Shown here: one piece after another, positions 17,470 to 26,720 of the stretch | Layout of the letters: the number at the start of each line of letters is the position of its first letter | Position numbering within the stretch: position 1 is the stretch's first letter | Assembly: GCF_000585375.1 (NCBI RefSeq) | Contig: NZ_KK073874.1 | Span: forward strand, 1,550,001-1,614,000 | DNA length: 64,000 bases | Origin: Cryptosporangium arvum DSM 44712 | Lineage (GTDB): Bacteria > Actinomycetota > Actinomycetes > Mycobacteriales > Cryptosporangiaceae | Direction: 5' to 3' | The notes under the pieces: model-generated | Seen by the model: only the letters and a program-made list of their open reading frames with translations | Database searches by the model: none | What the model was told of the DNA's origin: nothing | Position numbers and translations under genes: made by a program

Positions 17470-17497
17470 GGGTGCGGGGTTCACGCCCCGCACCCCG
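17470..17497. terminator. Hairpin terminator between convergent genes
   Basis: An 11-bp GC-rich stem (17470-17480 with 17487-17497) lies between the stop codons of the serine hydrolase (17462) and the convergent DUF885 gene (17503). It can serve both strands. Confidence 0.8.
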
Positions 17498-17502
17498 ATT
17501 CG

Positions 17503-19188
17503 CTAGGCGGCTTTCGACGCCGCGATCCACCGGTCGACGACGTCGGCCAGGACGGCCAGGGGGAGCGAACCCCCGGCCAGGACCACGTCGTGGAAGGCCG
17601 AGAGCTCGAAGGAATCACCGAGCTCCTTCGTGGCTCGGGCCCGCAGCGACTGGATCTCCAGCCGGCCGACCATGTACGACAGCGCCTGCCCGGGATACGC
17701 GATGTACCGATCGATCTCGGTCGCGCACTCCTTCTCCGACACCGGCGTGTGCGTGAGCATCCAATCCAGCGCCTGCTGCCGCGACCACCCCATCGCGTGG
17801 ATCCCGGTGTCCACGACCAGCCGTCCGGCCCGCCACGAATCGGTCGCGAGTACCCCGAGACGCGCCACGTCGTCGGAGTACAACCCCATCTCGTCGGCCA
17901 GACGCTCGCAGTACAGCCCCCACCCCTCGGCGTAGGCGGTGTCGTTGAGCAGCCGCCGCGCCAGCGGCAGCGCGGTGAGCTCCTGGGCCAGCGAGATCTG
18001 GAAGTGGTGCCCCGGCACGGCCTCGTGGAACGCCACGACCTCGGCCATGTGCCGGTTGCGCTCGGTCGGCGCCGACGTGTTCAGGAAGTAGGTGCCCTTC
18101 CGCGACCCGTCGATCGCCCCCGGCAGGTAGTACGCCGGCGGCGCACCCGGTGCCGCGGCCGCCGGAACCGGTTCCACGACGCACTCGGTCGAGGGGAGAC
18201 GCCCGAACCAGCCCGGTGCGGCCGCCCACGCCCGGTCGACGGCGGACCGCGCCTGCGCGAGCATCTCCTCGCTGTCGGAGTAGCGCAGCGCGGGGTCGGT
18301 ACGCAGACGCCGGAAGATCTCGGTCTGGTCGCTGGTGCCGAAGACCCGGCTGCCGGTCTCGGCGTACTCCGCCTCCAGCGCGCTGATGATCTGCAGGCCG
18401 ACCTGGTGCAGCTCCTCCGGCGTGCGGTTCGTGGAGGTGTGCTTGCGCGCCAGCGTCGCGTAGATCCGCTCACCGCCGGGTAGGTAGGTGAGCCCCACCC
18501 GGTCGTCGGGGCGGCCGGCCGGCAGCATCTCGTCGCGCAGCAGATCGCGGTAGGTGGTGAGGGCGGGAACCACCGCCTCGGCGAGCAACCGATCGCGTTC
18601 GGTGGCGAACGCCTCCTGGTCGGCGACGCCGGGGCCACCGGCCACCCGCAGGCCCGAGAGGTCCTCGTCGGCGAGCACCCGGTCGAGGTGGTCGATCGCG
18701 GCCCGCACCAGCGACGCGATCGGCACCCGACCGGCCGCGACGCCTTCCCGGTGCCGCTCGCCGACCGCGGCGAAGTACGACGGGAACTGCCCGAGCCGGG
18801 CCAGGAAGCCGGCCGCCTTCTCCGGCGTGACCAGCGGCACGCGGGGCAGCAGGTCGATCAGCGTGGCCGCGGGGGCCACGAAGAAGTCGGTGATCGTCCA
18901 CTCGACCGTGCGCAGCTCGGAAACCTCTCTCGTGGTGCCCGCGACGTGCGCCACGAAGTCCCGGGTCTGCCGGTCGGTCTCGCTCGTGACCTCGAGCGCG
19001 GCGGCGCGATCGGCCAGGTCACCGAAGAGGGCGCCGTAGCGCTCCTCGGCCGCCAGCGTCATGTCGGCCAGGCCGTCGTCGTAGCCGGGCAGGCCCAGGA
19101 GCGACGCGCCGAGGGGATCGGACTGACATACCAGCTCGAGCAGCTCATCAGCGAGTGAGGAAGCCGTTACGGAGGGATCGAGAGTCAC
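17503..19188 (-). CDS. DUF885 family protein, probable zinc-dependent hydrolase
   Basis: This 561-residue soluble protein of the DUF885 family is mostly helical. A metallopeptidase-like signature HEAVPGHHFQ (about 387-396) is followed by YAEGWGLYCE (about 417-426), which together look like the HExxH-plus-Glu zinc site of gluzincin peptidases. A peptidase or dipeptidase role is the usual inference for the family, though few members are studied. The start is GTG 19188; no clear ribosome binding site is seen, but it begins only 15 bases after the PlsC-like gene, so translation may be coupled. It is third in the minus-strand set patatin, PlsC-like, DUF885. Confidence 0.88.
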   Translation of the reverse strand: MTLDPSVTASSLADELLELVCQSDPLGASLLGLPGYDDGLADMTLAAEERYGALFGDLADRAAALEVTSETDRQTRDFVAHVAGTTREVSELRTVEWTITDFFVAPAATLIDLLPRVPLVTPEKAAGFLARLGQFPSYFAAVGERHREGVAAGRVPIASLVRAAIDHLDRVLADEDLSGLRVAGGPGVADQEAFATERDRLLAEAVVPALTTYRDLLRDEMLPAGRPDDRVGLTYLPGGERIYATLARKHTSTNRTPEELHQVGLQIISALEAEYAETGSRVFGTSDQTEIFRRLRTDPALRYSDSEEMLAQARSAVDRAWAAAPGWFGRLPSTECVVEPVPAAAAPGAPPAYYLPGAIDGSRKGTYFLNTSAPTERNRHMAEVVAFHEAVPGHHFQISLAQELTALPLARRLLNDTAYAEGWGLYCERLADEMGLYSDDVARLGVLATDSWRAGRLVVDTGIHAMGWSRQQALDWMLTHTPVSEKECATEIDRYIAYPGQALSYMVGRLEIQSLRARATKELGDSFELSAFHDVVLAGGSLPLAVLADVVDRWIAASKAA

Positions 19189-19203
19189 GAGGAAAACCGT
19201 ACG

Positions 19204-20223
19204 TCAACCGGACGGACGATGTTCCTCGATCCAGTCGTCGATGCGCTCCCACCATCCGTAGAGCCATTCGACCTGTTGGTCGGCGTCGTCGCGGGGGACC
19301 TCGGCCGCGGGCACGAGCCAGAACCGCATCGTGATCGTCTTGTCCATCGGCAGCTCACGCCACACGTCGGCGACCGTGAGCATGTGGTCGAGTCCGGTGT
19401 GGGCGACGAGCAACACGTCGGCGTCCTCCGGCGCGGCCGTCAGCGCGGCCACCACGCCACCGGGGCGCGGCGCCAGCACGTGGATCATTTCCTCGGCGCG
19501 CTGGGCGGCCCGGTGCAGACCACGTTTCTTGAGGCTCGCGATGATCTTCGCGCGGCGCTTCGGGGTGAAGTTGCCGCCCTCCGGGAAGATCACGAACGCG
19601 TCGTTCTCGTCCAGGCCGGTGGCCAGCGCCGCGATCTGGGCCTCGACCGCGTCGCCGCTGGCACCGGGGTTCGGCGAGATGAACCGGCTCGGCAGCCGGT
19701 TGAGCAGCACGTCGACCGCCGGATCCCACTGCATCGTGTCTTTGAGGACGATCCGGGGCTCGCGCGCGTACTTGTTGATGAGCGCGTTCGTCAGCAGGAA
19801 CGAGTCGCCGGGACCGGCGTGCCGGCAGAGCACCAGCAGCGGCCGCCCGGGATGGGCGTCGGGGTCGGGCCCGTCGGTCGTGATCTTCAGCTTGAGCACG
19901 CGCCCGGCCTGCTTCGAGGCGATCTTCAGCACCCACCCGACCAGCTGGTAGTGCCGGACCTGGAATTTCGGGCTGCGCACCCGGGTGGCGCTGCACCCCG
20001 CGGCCAGCCACAACCCGAACAGCTCGATCAGGACGACGAGCTCCATGACCAGGTAGACGGCCACGAGCCAGACGACCCGGAGCAGCCGGCGGCGGCCCTT
20101 TAAGCCGATCGAGACCAGGCCCACCCCCAGCAGCCAGATCGGCATCGTGAGCAGCAGCCCGAACAGGATGCCGGCGAACGCCGGAGCCACGACGACGCGG
20201 CGGAACCACCGGGGGATCGGCAT
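19204..20223 (-). CDS. PlsC-like 1-acyl-glycerol-3-phosphate acyltransferase family protein
   Basis: This 339-residue membrane-associated acyltransferase has two strongly hydrophobic N-terminal stretches (about 12-35 and 45-75). The catalytic HX4D motif appears as RHAGPGDSF (about 130-138) and the substrate-binding motif as FPEGGNF (about 212-218). Such enzymes add an acyl chain to lysophosphatidic acid or related lipids on the cytoplasmic face. ATG 20223 begins three bases after the patatin stop, so the two are almost certainly co-transcribed: a phospholipase that releases acyl chains followed by an acyltransferase that adds them fits lipid remodelling. The exact lipid is unknown. Confidence 0.88.
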   Translation of the reverse strand: MPIPRWFRRVVVAPAFAGILFGLLLTMPIWLLGVGLVSIGLKGRRRLLRVVWLVAVYLVMELVVLIELFGLWLAAGCSATRVRSPKFQVRHYQLVGWVLKIASKQAGRVLKLKITTDGPDPDAHPGRPLLVLCRHAGPGDSFLLTNALINKYAREPRIVLKDTMQWDPAVDVLLNRLPSRFISPNPGASGDAVEAQIAALATGLDENDAFVIFPEGGNFTPKRRAKIIASLKKRGLHRAAQRAEEMIHVLAPRPGGVVAALTAAPEDADVLLVAHTGLDHMLTVADVWRELPMDKTITMRFWLVPAAEVPRDDADQQVEWLYGWWERIDDWIEEHRPSG

Positions 20224-20226
20224 TCG

Positions 20227-21051
20227 TCAGACCAATCCGCTCTCGACCAGGTAGGCGGCACTGGCGCGGTAGGCGCTCTCGATCCGCGGTTCGATCCGGT
20301 TGAACGACCGGTAGGCGAGCGGACCGGACGTGTCCGACGACAGGCCGGTGGGTAGCACGTGCACCTCGATGTTCGTCGGCAGCGACGCCATGTCACGGGC
20401 GAACCGGTGCCGCCGGGCGATCTCGAACGAGACCATCGCCACCTCCCAGGGTCTGGTCGGCACCTGCAGCGGGCGCTCGATGCGGCCGACCTGGAGGACG
20501 AACACCTGGTCGGCTCCGAGTTCGATCGCGCGGCTGACCGGGATGCTGTTGACCAATCCGCCGTCGAGATAGTGCTCGCCGTCGATTTTCACCGGCGGCA
20601 GCAAACCGGGCACCGCGCAGGAGGCGAGTACCGCGTCGATGAGAGGGCCCTCGCTGAACCACCGCTCGGCGGCACGCTCGATCGAGGCGGCGCAGCACTG
20701 GAACGTCGTCGGGAGATCTTCGAAGGTCAGGTCTTTGAGCGGAGCGAGCAGCGCACGCAGCGGCTGGGCCGTGTGGGCGTGGGTGCCGCTGCGGACGAGC
20801 TGGCCGACCTGGCGGGCGACGTTCGCGCGGAAGACGTCCTTGGCGGCGGTGGAGGACCAGAGCTCGGTGAGCCGTTCCTCGGCCTCCTGCGGCGGCACCG
20901 CGGCGATGACGACGCCGTTCAGCGCGCCGATCGACGTGCCGACCACGAGATCGGGGTGGATGCCGGCCTCGTAGAGCGCGCGGACCATGCCGACCTCGAC
21001 AGCGCCGAGGACGCCACCCCCTCCGAGGACGAATCCGACGGTACGGCCCAT
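20227..21051 (-). CDS. Patatin-like phospholipase
   Basis: This 274-residue serine lipase of the patatin family uses a Ser-Asp dyad. The oxyanion-hole motif GGGGVLGA is at about 10-17, the nucleophile elbow GTSIG has Ser40, and the catalytic Asp is in LDGGLVNS (about 162). It has no signal peptide, so it probably acts on membrane lipids from the cytoplasmic side. I chose ATG 21051, with GAGGA seven bases upstream, over a longer opening at 21108. It heads the minus-strand set with the PlsC-like and DUF885 genes and is divergent from the giant repetitive protein. Confidence 0.9.
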   Translation of the reverse strand: MGRTVGFVLGGGGVLGAVEVGMVRALYEAGIHPDLVVGTSIGALNGVVIAAVPPQEAEERLTELWSSTAAKDVFRANVARQVGQLVRSGTHAHTAQPLRALLAPLKDLTFEDLPTTFQCCAASIERAAERWFSEGPLIDAVLASCAVPGLLPPVKIDGEHYLDGGLVNSIPVSRAIELGADQVFVLQVGRIERPLQVPTRPWEVAMVSFEIARRHRFARDMASLPTNIEVHVLPTGLSSDTSGPLAYRSFNRIEPRIESAYRASAAYLVESGLV

Positions 21052-21241
21052 GCTGCGATCCTCACACGCCGGTACGACAGGACCGGGCGCGGCCCGGAGT
21101 GTCGACATCGGATCCCGTGTTTACTCTTGGTGGTTTTCGGTTGGGTCTTCGGTCTACTACTGGGTTTTCCGTCGGCTACGTTGGCGCAGGGGGTTAACAC
21201 GGACGCTGAGGTCCTTCCCGTACCTGATAGCAAGGATGGTC

Positions 21242-24200
21242 ATGACCGGCGACTACCCACCCTCGGACGGATCGCCTCACCCGCGTTCGGTGGGGTGGGC
21301 GGCCGGGGCCCCGGCGCGACCAGGGGCGTCGCCGGACCGTGCGGAGTCTCCGGAGGGCCCCGAGGACGAGTCGGGGGGCTTGTCGCGGACCGGCTTGATC
21401 CAGCGGATCGAGCAGCGCCGGAACCGTCCGGACGAGCGGGGACGACACCCGGACGACGGCGACTACTACCTGGACTATCTGCAAACGGCGGGGCATCGGG
21501 TATTAGGGCCGGCCGACGGGGGAGATGCGTGGTCGGACGACGGCCGGCCTCCGGGGCGGGACGATTCGGACGCCGGCCGGGGGTGGGGTGAGGACGCTCC
21601 GGAGCCGGATTCGGGTCGTTCTCCGGTGCCGCGGTTCGAGGAGCCTCGGTACGAGGAGCCTCTGTACGACGACGAGTCGTCGTATCCCGAGCGGGGGCGT
21701 TCGCGGCGGCGGGGTGCGGAGGACGTGGAGTCGCGGTACGAGGACGAGCCGTATCCCGAGTCGGGCCGGTCGCGGCGCCGGGAAGCGGAGCCGCCCTACG
21801 ACGAGGAACGCGGGCCTTCGCGACGCGGCGGGGAGCCGTATCCCGCTGGTGAGGGGCGTTCGTCCCGACGCGGTGCCGACGATTCGACCCGCCCGATCGA
21901 GGGCGGCCGGGCCGCCGCCCGCCGGGCTCGGGAGGCCGCGGAGGCGCGGGGTCACGACGCGGTCGCGGAGGCGCGAGGTTACGACGCGGCCGTGGAGGCG
22001 CGAGGTTACGACGCGGCCGTGGAGGCGCGGGGGTACGACCCGGTGTCGGAGGGGTATGACCCGGCGGCGGCGCGGGGGTATGACCCGGCCGCGGGCGAGC
22101 GGGGGTACGAATCCGAGGGCCGTTCGAGGCGAGATCCGGACGACTCGGGCGGCTGGTCGACCGGTGACTTGGACCCGGCGTGGGAGAACCGGGAGTCGGG
22201 CCGCTCCGGGCGGGCGAGCGCTTCGGTCCCTCGCCAGCGTGGGAGCCGCGACTTCACTGACCGCGACTTCACTGACCGCGACTTCACTGACCGCGGTGGC
22301 GCCGACCGCGATGGCGCCGACCGCGATGGCGCTGGCCGTGATGCGATCCGCGGCGTTACCGACCGTGACGCGATCCGAGGCCGCGATGCCGATCGGGATG
22401 CGCTCCGCGACCCGGGTGACCGCCGCCATGGCACCCACGAGCCTGCTTCCCGCGAATCCCGGGGCCGCGAGTCCGGGGGTCGTGAGTCCGGGAGTCGTAA
22501 CCCCGAAAGCCGTGAGCCCGGGAGTCGTGAGCCCGGGAGTCGTGAGCCCGGGAGTCGTGAGTCCGGGGGTCGTGAGTCCGGGGGGCGTGAACCGGGGAGC
22601 CGTGAGCCCGGGAGTCGCGAGGCTGGTGGCCGTGAGCCCGGGAGCCGTGGGCGCGCCGGTCGGGAGCCGGGTAGTCGCGAGTCCGGTCGCCGGGACCCGG
22701 ACGGTCGCGAGCGCCGAGCCCGTGAGCCTCGTGAGCCCGGTGGCCGGGATCCGGTTCGGGACACCGGCGATCGGGGTCGCGGCGCTCGGGAGCCCGGCGG
22801 CCGGGATGCCGGCGATCGGAAGTACGGCGGCCGCGAACCCGCTGATCGGGACGCGGTTCGCGACACCGGCGGGCGGGGCCGCGACACCGGCGGGCGGGGC
22901 CGCGACACCGGCGGGCGGGGCCGCGGCTCCGGCGGGCGTGACCGCGACACCGGCGACCGCGACACCGGCGAGCGAGGCATCGGCGGGCGGGCCTCCGGCG
23001 CTCCGGTGAGCGGCGCTGCCCAGGTGAGCGTCGCTGCCCCGGTGAGCGGCGCTGCCCCGGTCTACGGCGCGGTGTCCGTGAACGGGGTGGCCCCGGTCAG
23101 CGGCTCGGCCCCCACCCGCGGCGCCGCCTCGGTAGGCGGCGTGGCCCCCGTGAGCGGCGCGGCCCACGACTACGACGCCTACTACGACCACGACGCACCC
23201 CCTAGGTACGGCGGACCTCACGGGCACGGCGAACCCCTCGAGCACGGCGAACCCCACAGGCACGGCGGACCCCATGCGCACGGCGGACCCCACGGGCAGG
23301 GCGCGTCGCACGGTCGTGGAAGCTCGCCCGGCCGAGGTGCAGCACCCGTGGGTGCCGTGGCCCCGGTGAGCGGCTCGGCTCCCCGCCGGGGTGCAGCTGC
23401 CGTAGCCCCGGTGAGCGGCTCCGCGCCTCGCCGAGGTGCGGCGTCCGTCGGTGGCGTGGCCCCGGTGAGCGGCTCGGCTCCCGGCCGAGGTGCGGCATCG
23501 GTGGGCGGCGTGGCCTCGGTGGGTGGTGTCGCCCCGGTGAGCGGCACCGCGCCGGGGCGGGGCGCCGCTGCGGTGGGTGGCGTGGCTCCGGTCAGCGGAT
23601 CTGCGCCCGGTCGGGGCGCCGCCGCCGTCGGGGGAGTGGCCCCGGTGAGCGGCTCCGCTCCAGGACGAGGCGCGGCCCCGGTGTACGGCGCCGGACCCGC
23701 GAGCGGCGCGGCCTCGGTGGGCGCCAACCCGGCCGGCTCGTTCGGCGGGCCAGCACCGGCGAACGCGCCCGGCACCGCGCCCCCGATCTACAACGGCGCC
23801 CCAGCGGTCGGCGGAGCAGCGGTCGGCGGAGTAGCAGCCGTCGGAGGCGCCGCCCCCGCCGTACCGATGGGCGGAGTCGCCCCGGTCAGCGGCGCGGCCT
23901 CCGGCCCGACCGCCCCGGTCGGCTGGAACGTCACCGGCGACATTCCCTCCGCCTGGTCCGAGGACCGCCCCCGCGGAGCCTCGCTCGAACCGCCGGACTT
24001 GGGTCCCAGCGCGACCCAGCCGATCTTCACCAAGATGATGCTGCTCGGCCTCACCGGCGCCGGCCTCGTGATCGCGATCGTGTCGTGCCTGCTCGGCTCG
24101 GTCGTCGGCATCCCGCTGCGCGGCGAATCGGCCCCCGAGGTCAACGTGAAGGTGTCGGTCTCGCCGTCGCCCGTCTACGTCACGGTCACGCCGAGCGCCC

Positions 24201-24277
24201 CCGACGGAGCCGCCCCCAGCGACGGCACCCCTAGCGACGGCACCCCCGACCCCGGCGACGGCGCCCCCACCCCCTGA
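21242..24277 (+). CDS. Giant low-complexity protein with one C-terminal membrane segment
   Basis: This protein has about 1,011 residues and no family I recognise. After a first part that may be ordered around GLSRTGLIQRIEQRRN and DYYLDYLQTAGHRVLG, it is almost all repeats: charged Arg/Asp/Glu/Tyr segments, RGYDAAVEA units, FTDRD units, a long EPGSR/ESGGR array, RDTGGRG units, a His-rich patch (HGEPHRHGGPHAHGG), then APVSGSAPGRGAA-type repeats to about residue 880. One hydrophobic helix, LLGLTGAGLVIAIVSCLLG, lies near residue 940, followed by a Pro/Asp/Ser-rich tail. Topology suggests a large disordered cytoplasmic region tethered to the membrane. ATG 21242 is preceded by AGGA at five bases. 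The reverse strand is also open for 2.8 kb, but only this frame ends in a membrane segment and terminator. Confidence 0.75.
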   Translation: MTGDYPPSDGSPHPRSVGWAAGAPARPGASPDRAESPEGPEDESGGLSRTGLIQRIEQRRNRPDERGRHPDDGDYYLDYLQTAGHRVLGPADGGDAWSDDGRPPGRDDSDAGRGWGEDAPEPDSGRSPVPRFEEPRYEEPLYDDESSYPERGRSRRRGAEDVESRYEDEPYPESGRSRRREAEPPYDEERGPSRRGGEPYPAGEGRSSRRGADDSTRPIEGGRAAARRAREAAEARGHDAVAEARGYDAAVEARGYDAAVEARGYDPVSEGYDPAAARGYDPAAGERGYESEGRSRRDPDDSGGWSTGDLDPAWENRESGRSGRASASVPRQRGSRDFTDRDFTDRDFTDRGGADRDGADRDGAGRDAIRGVTDRDAIRGRDADRDALRDPGDRRHGTHEPASRESRGRESGGRESGSRNPESREPGSREPGSREPGSRESGGRESGGREPGSREPGSREAGGREPGSRGRAGREPGSRESGRRDPDGRERRAREPREPGGRDPVRDTGDRGRGAREPGGRDAGDRKYGGREPADRDAVRDTGGRGRDTGGRGRDTGGRGRGSGGRDRDTGDRDTGERGIGGRASGAPVSGAAQVSVAAPVSGAAPVYGAVSVNGVAPVSGSAPTRGAASVGGVAPVSGAAHDYDAYYDHDAPPRYGGPHGHGEPLEHGEPHRHGGPHAHGGPHGQGASHGRGSSPGRGAAPVGAVAPVSGSAPRRGAAAVAPVSGSAPRRGAASVGGVAPVSGSAPGRGAASVGGVASVGGVAPVSGTAPGRGAAAVGGVAPVSGSAPGRGAAAVGGVAPVSGSAPGRGAAPVYGAGPASGAASVGANPAGSFGGPAPANAPGTAPPIYNGAPAVGGAAVGGVAAVGGAAPAVPMGGVAPVSGAASGPTAPVGWNVTGDIPSAWSEDRPRGASLEPPDLGPSATQPIFTKMMLLGLTGAGLVIAIVSCLLGSVVGIPLRGESAPEVNVKVSVSPSPVYVTVTPSAPDGAAPSDGTPSDGTPDPGDGAPTP
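21941..22048. repeat. 27-bp tandem repeat, four copies
   Basis: Four 27-base units, the middle two identical, encode variants of RGYDAAVEA inside the giant low-complexity protein. Confidence 0.85.
22247..22291. repeat. 15-bp tandem repeat, three exact copies
   Basis: CGCGACTTCACTGAC occurs three times without a break and encodes RDFTD units of the giant protein. Exact identity suggests recent expansion. Confidence 0.9.
22460..22700. repeat. Degenerate 15-bp repeat array
   Basis: About sixteen 15-base units of the form GTGAGCCCGGGAGTC and close variants encode alternating EPGSR and ESGGR pentapeptides. Units in the centre are nearly identical and those at the ends are more diverged. Confidence 0.85.
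22861..22923. repeat. 21-bp tandem repeat, three exact copies
   Basis: Three identical 21-base units (22861-22881, 22882-22902, 22903-22923) encode the heptapeptide DTGGRGR of the giant protein. Confidence 0.88.
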
Positions 24278-24299
24278 CGACCGACCCAGGAACACCAAA

Positions 24300-24329
24300 A
24301 AGGCCCATAGCTACTCCGCTATGGGCCTT
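24300..24329. terminator. Hairpin terminator after the giant repetitive protein
   Basis: A perfect 12-bp stem (24300-24311 with 24318-24329) has a TACTCC loop and an upstream A-run. It lies 23 bases after the giant gene and also faces the small minus-strand gene at 24438-24632, so it may serve both strands. Confidence 0.85.
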
Positions 24330-24437
24330 CGCTGTCTACTGTGGCGCCCCACCTACGATGGCGAGGGGAGCATCGTCGCCGTCACCTGATTCGACAGCTC
24401 ATTGGTGCGTACGGTCTCGGGGAGGTCCCGGCCGGCG

Positions 24438-24632
24438 TCAGTCGAGGTCGGTCTCGATGCCGTGCCGGGTGAGGGTGTGCACGGCGGCGTCAGAACCGCC
24501 GGCGTGTGAAGCCAGCTCCGCGAAAGCGCGGCGCTCGCCCTTCTCATCGACGAGACGGGCCCAGGCGTCCCGGGCGTGCCGGGCCGACCGTGCACGCACC
24601 AGGGCGTTCGCGTCGGTTCCGGAGAAAAACAT
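24438..24632 (-). CDS. Small hypothetical protein
   Basis: This 64-residue protein has no family I recognise. It starts MFFSGTDANALVRARSARHARD and is rich in Arg, Ala and His, probably helical, with no membrane segment. ATG 24632 has AGGAG at six bases, which is good evidence that it is translated. It stands alone between the terminator at 24300-24329 and the divergent TIGR03960 gene, and its codon pattern looks like that of the neighbours. It could be a small regulator or unannotated conserved protein; a database search would settle that. Confidence 0.6.
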   Translation of the reverse strand: MFFSGTDANALVRARSARHARDAWARLVDEKGERRAFAELASHAGGSDAAVHTLTRHGIETDLD

Positions 24633-24771
24633 GTCGCACTCCTACTCTTCCGGGCGCTCCTTGCGCCCACGTCAACTGTAACGATCCAGAAGGCGGTCGT
24701 CATCCGCTGGAGGACGTGATCGTGGTCATGGCTCCGACGCTTCCCGGCCGACCAGTACCCTGGGGATCACT

Positions 24772-26700
24772 ATGAGCGTCCAGTCGGTCTTCCCTCGCCT
24801 CGAAAACCTGCTCCCCAAGGTGCAGAAGCCGATCCAGTACGTCGGTGGCGAGCTGAACTCCACGATCAAGGACTGGGACGCCCACCCGGTGCGGTGGGCG
24901 CTCATGTACCCCGACGCCTACGAGGTGGGCCTGCCCAACCAGGGCATCCAGATCCTCTACGAGATCCTCAACGAGCGCCCCGACGCGCTCGCCGAGCGCA
25001 CCTACGCGGTCTGGCCCGACCTCGAGAAGCTCATGCGTGAGAACGACGTCCCGCAGTTCACCGTCGACGCGCACCGTCCGGTGAGGGCTTTCGACGTGCT
25101 TGGCGTCTCCTTCGCCACCGAGCTCGGCTACACCAACCTGCTCACCGCGCTGGATCTCGCCGGCATCCCGATGAACAGCGCGGACCGCACCGAGGACCAC
25201 CCGATCGTGCTCGCCGGCGGTCACGCCGCGTTCAACCCCGAGCCGATCGCCGACTTCATCGACGCCGCGGTGCTCGGCGACGGCGAAGAGGCCGTCAACG
25301 AGATGACCGACGTCATCCGCGACTGGAAGGCCGAGGGTCGCCCGGGCGGCCGCGACGAGGTGCTGCTGCGCCTGGCCCGCACCGAGGCCGTCTACGTCCC
25401 GCGCTTCTACGACGTCGACTACCTGCCTGACGGCCGCATCCAGCGGGTCGTGCCCAACCGGGCCGACGTGCCGTTCCGCATCCGCAAGCGCACGACGATG
25501 GACCTCGACGCCTGGCCGTACCCGAAGCAGCCGCTGGTGCCGCTGGCCGAGACCGTGCACGAGCGCGCCAGCGTCGAGATCTTCCGGGGCTGCACCCGGG
25601 GCTGCCGCTTCTGCCAGGCGGGCATGATCACCCGGCCGGTCCGTGAGCGGTCGATCACCGGCATCGGCGAGATGGTCGACGCGTCGCTCAAGGCGACCGG
25701 CTTCCAGGAGGTCGGGCTGCTGAGCCTGAGCAGCGCCGACCACTCCGAGATCGCCGAGGTCACGAAAGACCTGGCCGACCGCTACGAAGGCACGAGCACG
25801 TCGCTGAGCCTGCCCTCCACCCGCGTCGACGCGTTCAACATCGACCTCGCGAACGAGCTGTCGCGCAACGGCCGCCGCTCGGGCCTCACGTTCGCCCCCG
25901 AGGGCGGCAGCGAGCGCCTGCGTCGCGTCATCAACAAGATGGTGAGCAAGGACGACTTGATCCGCACGGTCACGGCGGCCTACTCCGCGGGCTGGACGCA
26001 GGTCAAGCTCTACTTCATGTGCGGGCTCCCGACCGAGACCGACGAGGACGTCCTCGAGATCGCCGAGATGGCGCACGACGTCATCCGGGCCGGTCGCCAG
26101 GCCGCCGGTCGTAAAGACATCCGCTGCACGGTCAGCATCGGTGGATTCGTCCCGAAGCCGCACACTCCGTTCCAGTGGGCGGCCCAGGAGGACCCCGACG
26201 TCGTCGACGACCGGCTGCGCAAGTTGCGCCAGGCCATCAACGCCGACCGCGGCCTCGGCAAGGCGATCGGCTACCGCTACCACGACGGCAAGCCGAGCCT
26301 GATCGAAGGCCTGCTCAGCCGCGGAGACCGCCGGGTCGGCCGGGTCATCCGGAAGGTCTGGGAAGAGGGCGGCCGGTTCGACGGCTGGCACGAGCACTTC
26401 TCCTACGAGCGCTGGATCGACGCCGCCAAGACGGAGTTGGAGCCACTCGGTGTGAGCCTCGCCTGGTTCACCACCCGGGAGCGCGAGGAGCTGGAGGTCC
26501 TGCCCTGGGACCACCTCGACTCCGGTCTGGACAAGGAGTGGCTCTGGGACGACTGGCAGGACGCGCTCGACTCGGTCGAGCAGGACGACTGCCGCTGGAC
26601 GCCGTGCTTCGACTGCGGCGTTTGTCCCACGATGGACACCGAGATCCAGATCGGCCCCACCGGTAAGCGGCTTCTGCCGCTAACGGTAGTTAACAGCTGA
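24772..26700 (+). CDS. TIGR03960-type radical SAM protein with B12-binding-like domain
   Basis: This 642-residue protein of the TIGR03960 family has an N-terminal cobalamin-binding-like domain (about 30-200; VLAGGHAAFNPEPIADFIDAA) and a radical SAM domain with the Fe-S motif CTRGCRFC (Cys274, Cys278, Cys281). A C-terminal CFDCGVC (Cys612, 615, 618) may hold a second cluster. The family sits next to DUF2344 proteins, as here, and its reaction is not firmly known; tRNA or other RNA modification is a common suggestion. The start ATG 24772 follows GGGGA. It begins the run that leads to rne, rplU and rpmA in many actinobacteria. Confidence 0.92.
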   Translation: MSVQSVFPRLENLLPKVQKPIQYVGGELNSTIKDWDAHPVRWALMYPDAYEVGLPNQGIQILYEILNERPDALAERTYAVWPDLEKLMRENDVPQFTVDAHRPVRAFDVLGVSFATELGYTNLLTALDLAGIPMNSADRTEDHPIVLAGGHAAFNPEPIADFIDAAVLGDGEEAVNEMTDVIRDWKAEGRPGGRDEVLLRLARTEAVYVPRFYDVDYLPDGRIQRVVPNRADVPFRIRKRTTMDLDAWPYPKQPLVPLAETVHERASVEIFRGCTRGCRFCQAGMITRPVRERSITGIGEMVDASLKATGFQEVGLLSLSSADHSEIAEVTKDLADRYEGTSTSLSLPSTRVDAFNIDLANELSRNGRRSGLTFAPEGGSERLRRVINKMVSKDDLIRTVTAAYSAGWTQVKLYFMCGLPTETDEDVLEIAEMAHDVIRAGRQAAGRKDIRCTVSIGGFVPKPHTPFQWAAQEDPDVVDDRLRKLRQAINADRGLGKAIGYRYHDGKPSLIEGLLSRGDRRVGRVIRKVWEEGGRFDGWHEHFSYERWIDAAKTELEPLGVSLAWFTTREREELEVLPWDHLDSGLDKEWLWDDWQDALDSVEQDDCRWTPCFDCGVCPTMDTEIQIGPTGKRLLPLTVVNS

Positions 26701-26720
26701 AGGAGCCCGCCCTGTCTCGA

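Noticed and set aside
21503-24298. Antisense frame of 931 codons over the giant repetitive protein
   Set aside because: The forward frame has a ribosome binding site, a membrane helix near its end and a terminator; the reverse frame has none.
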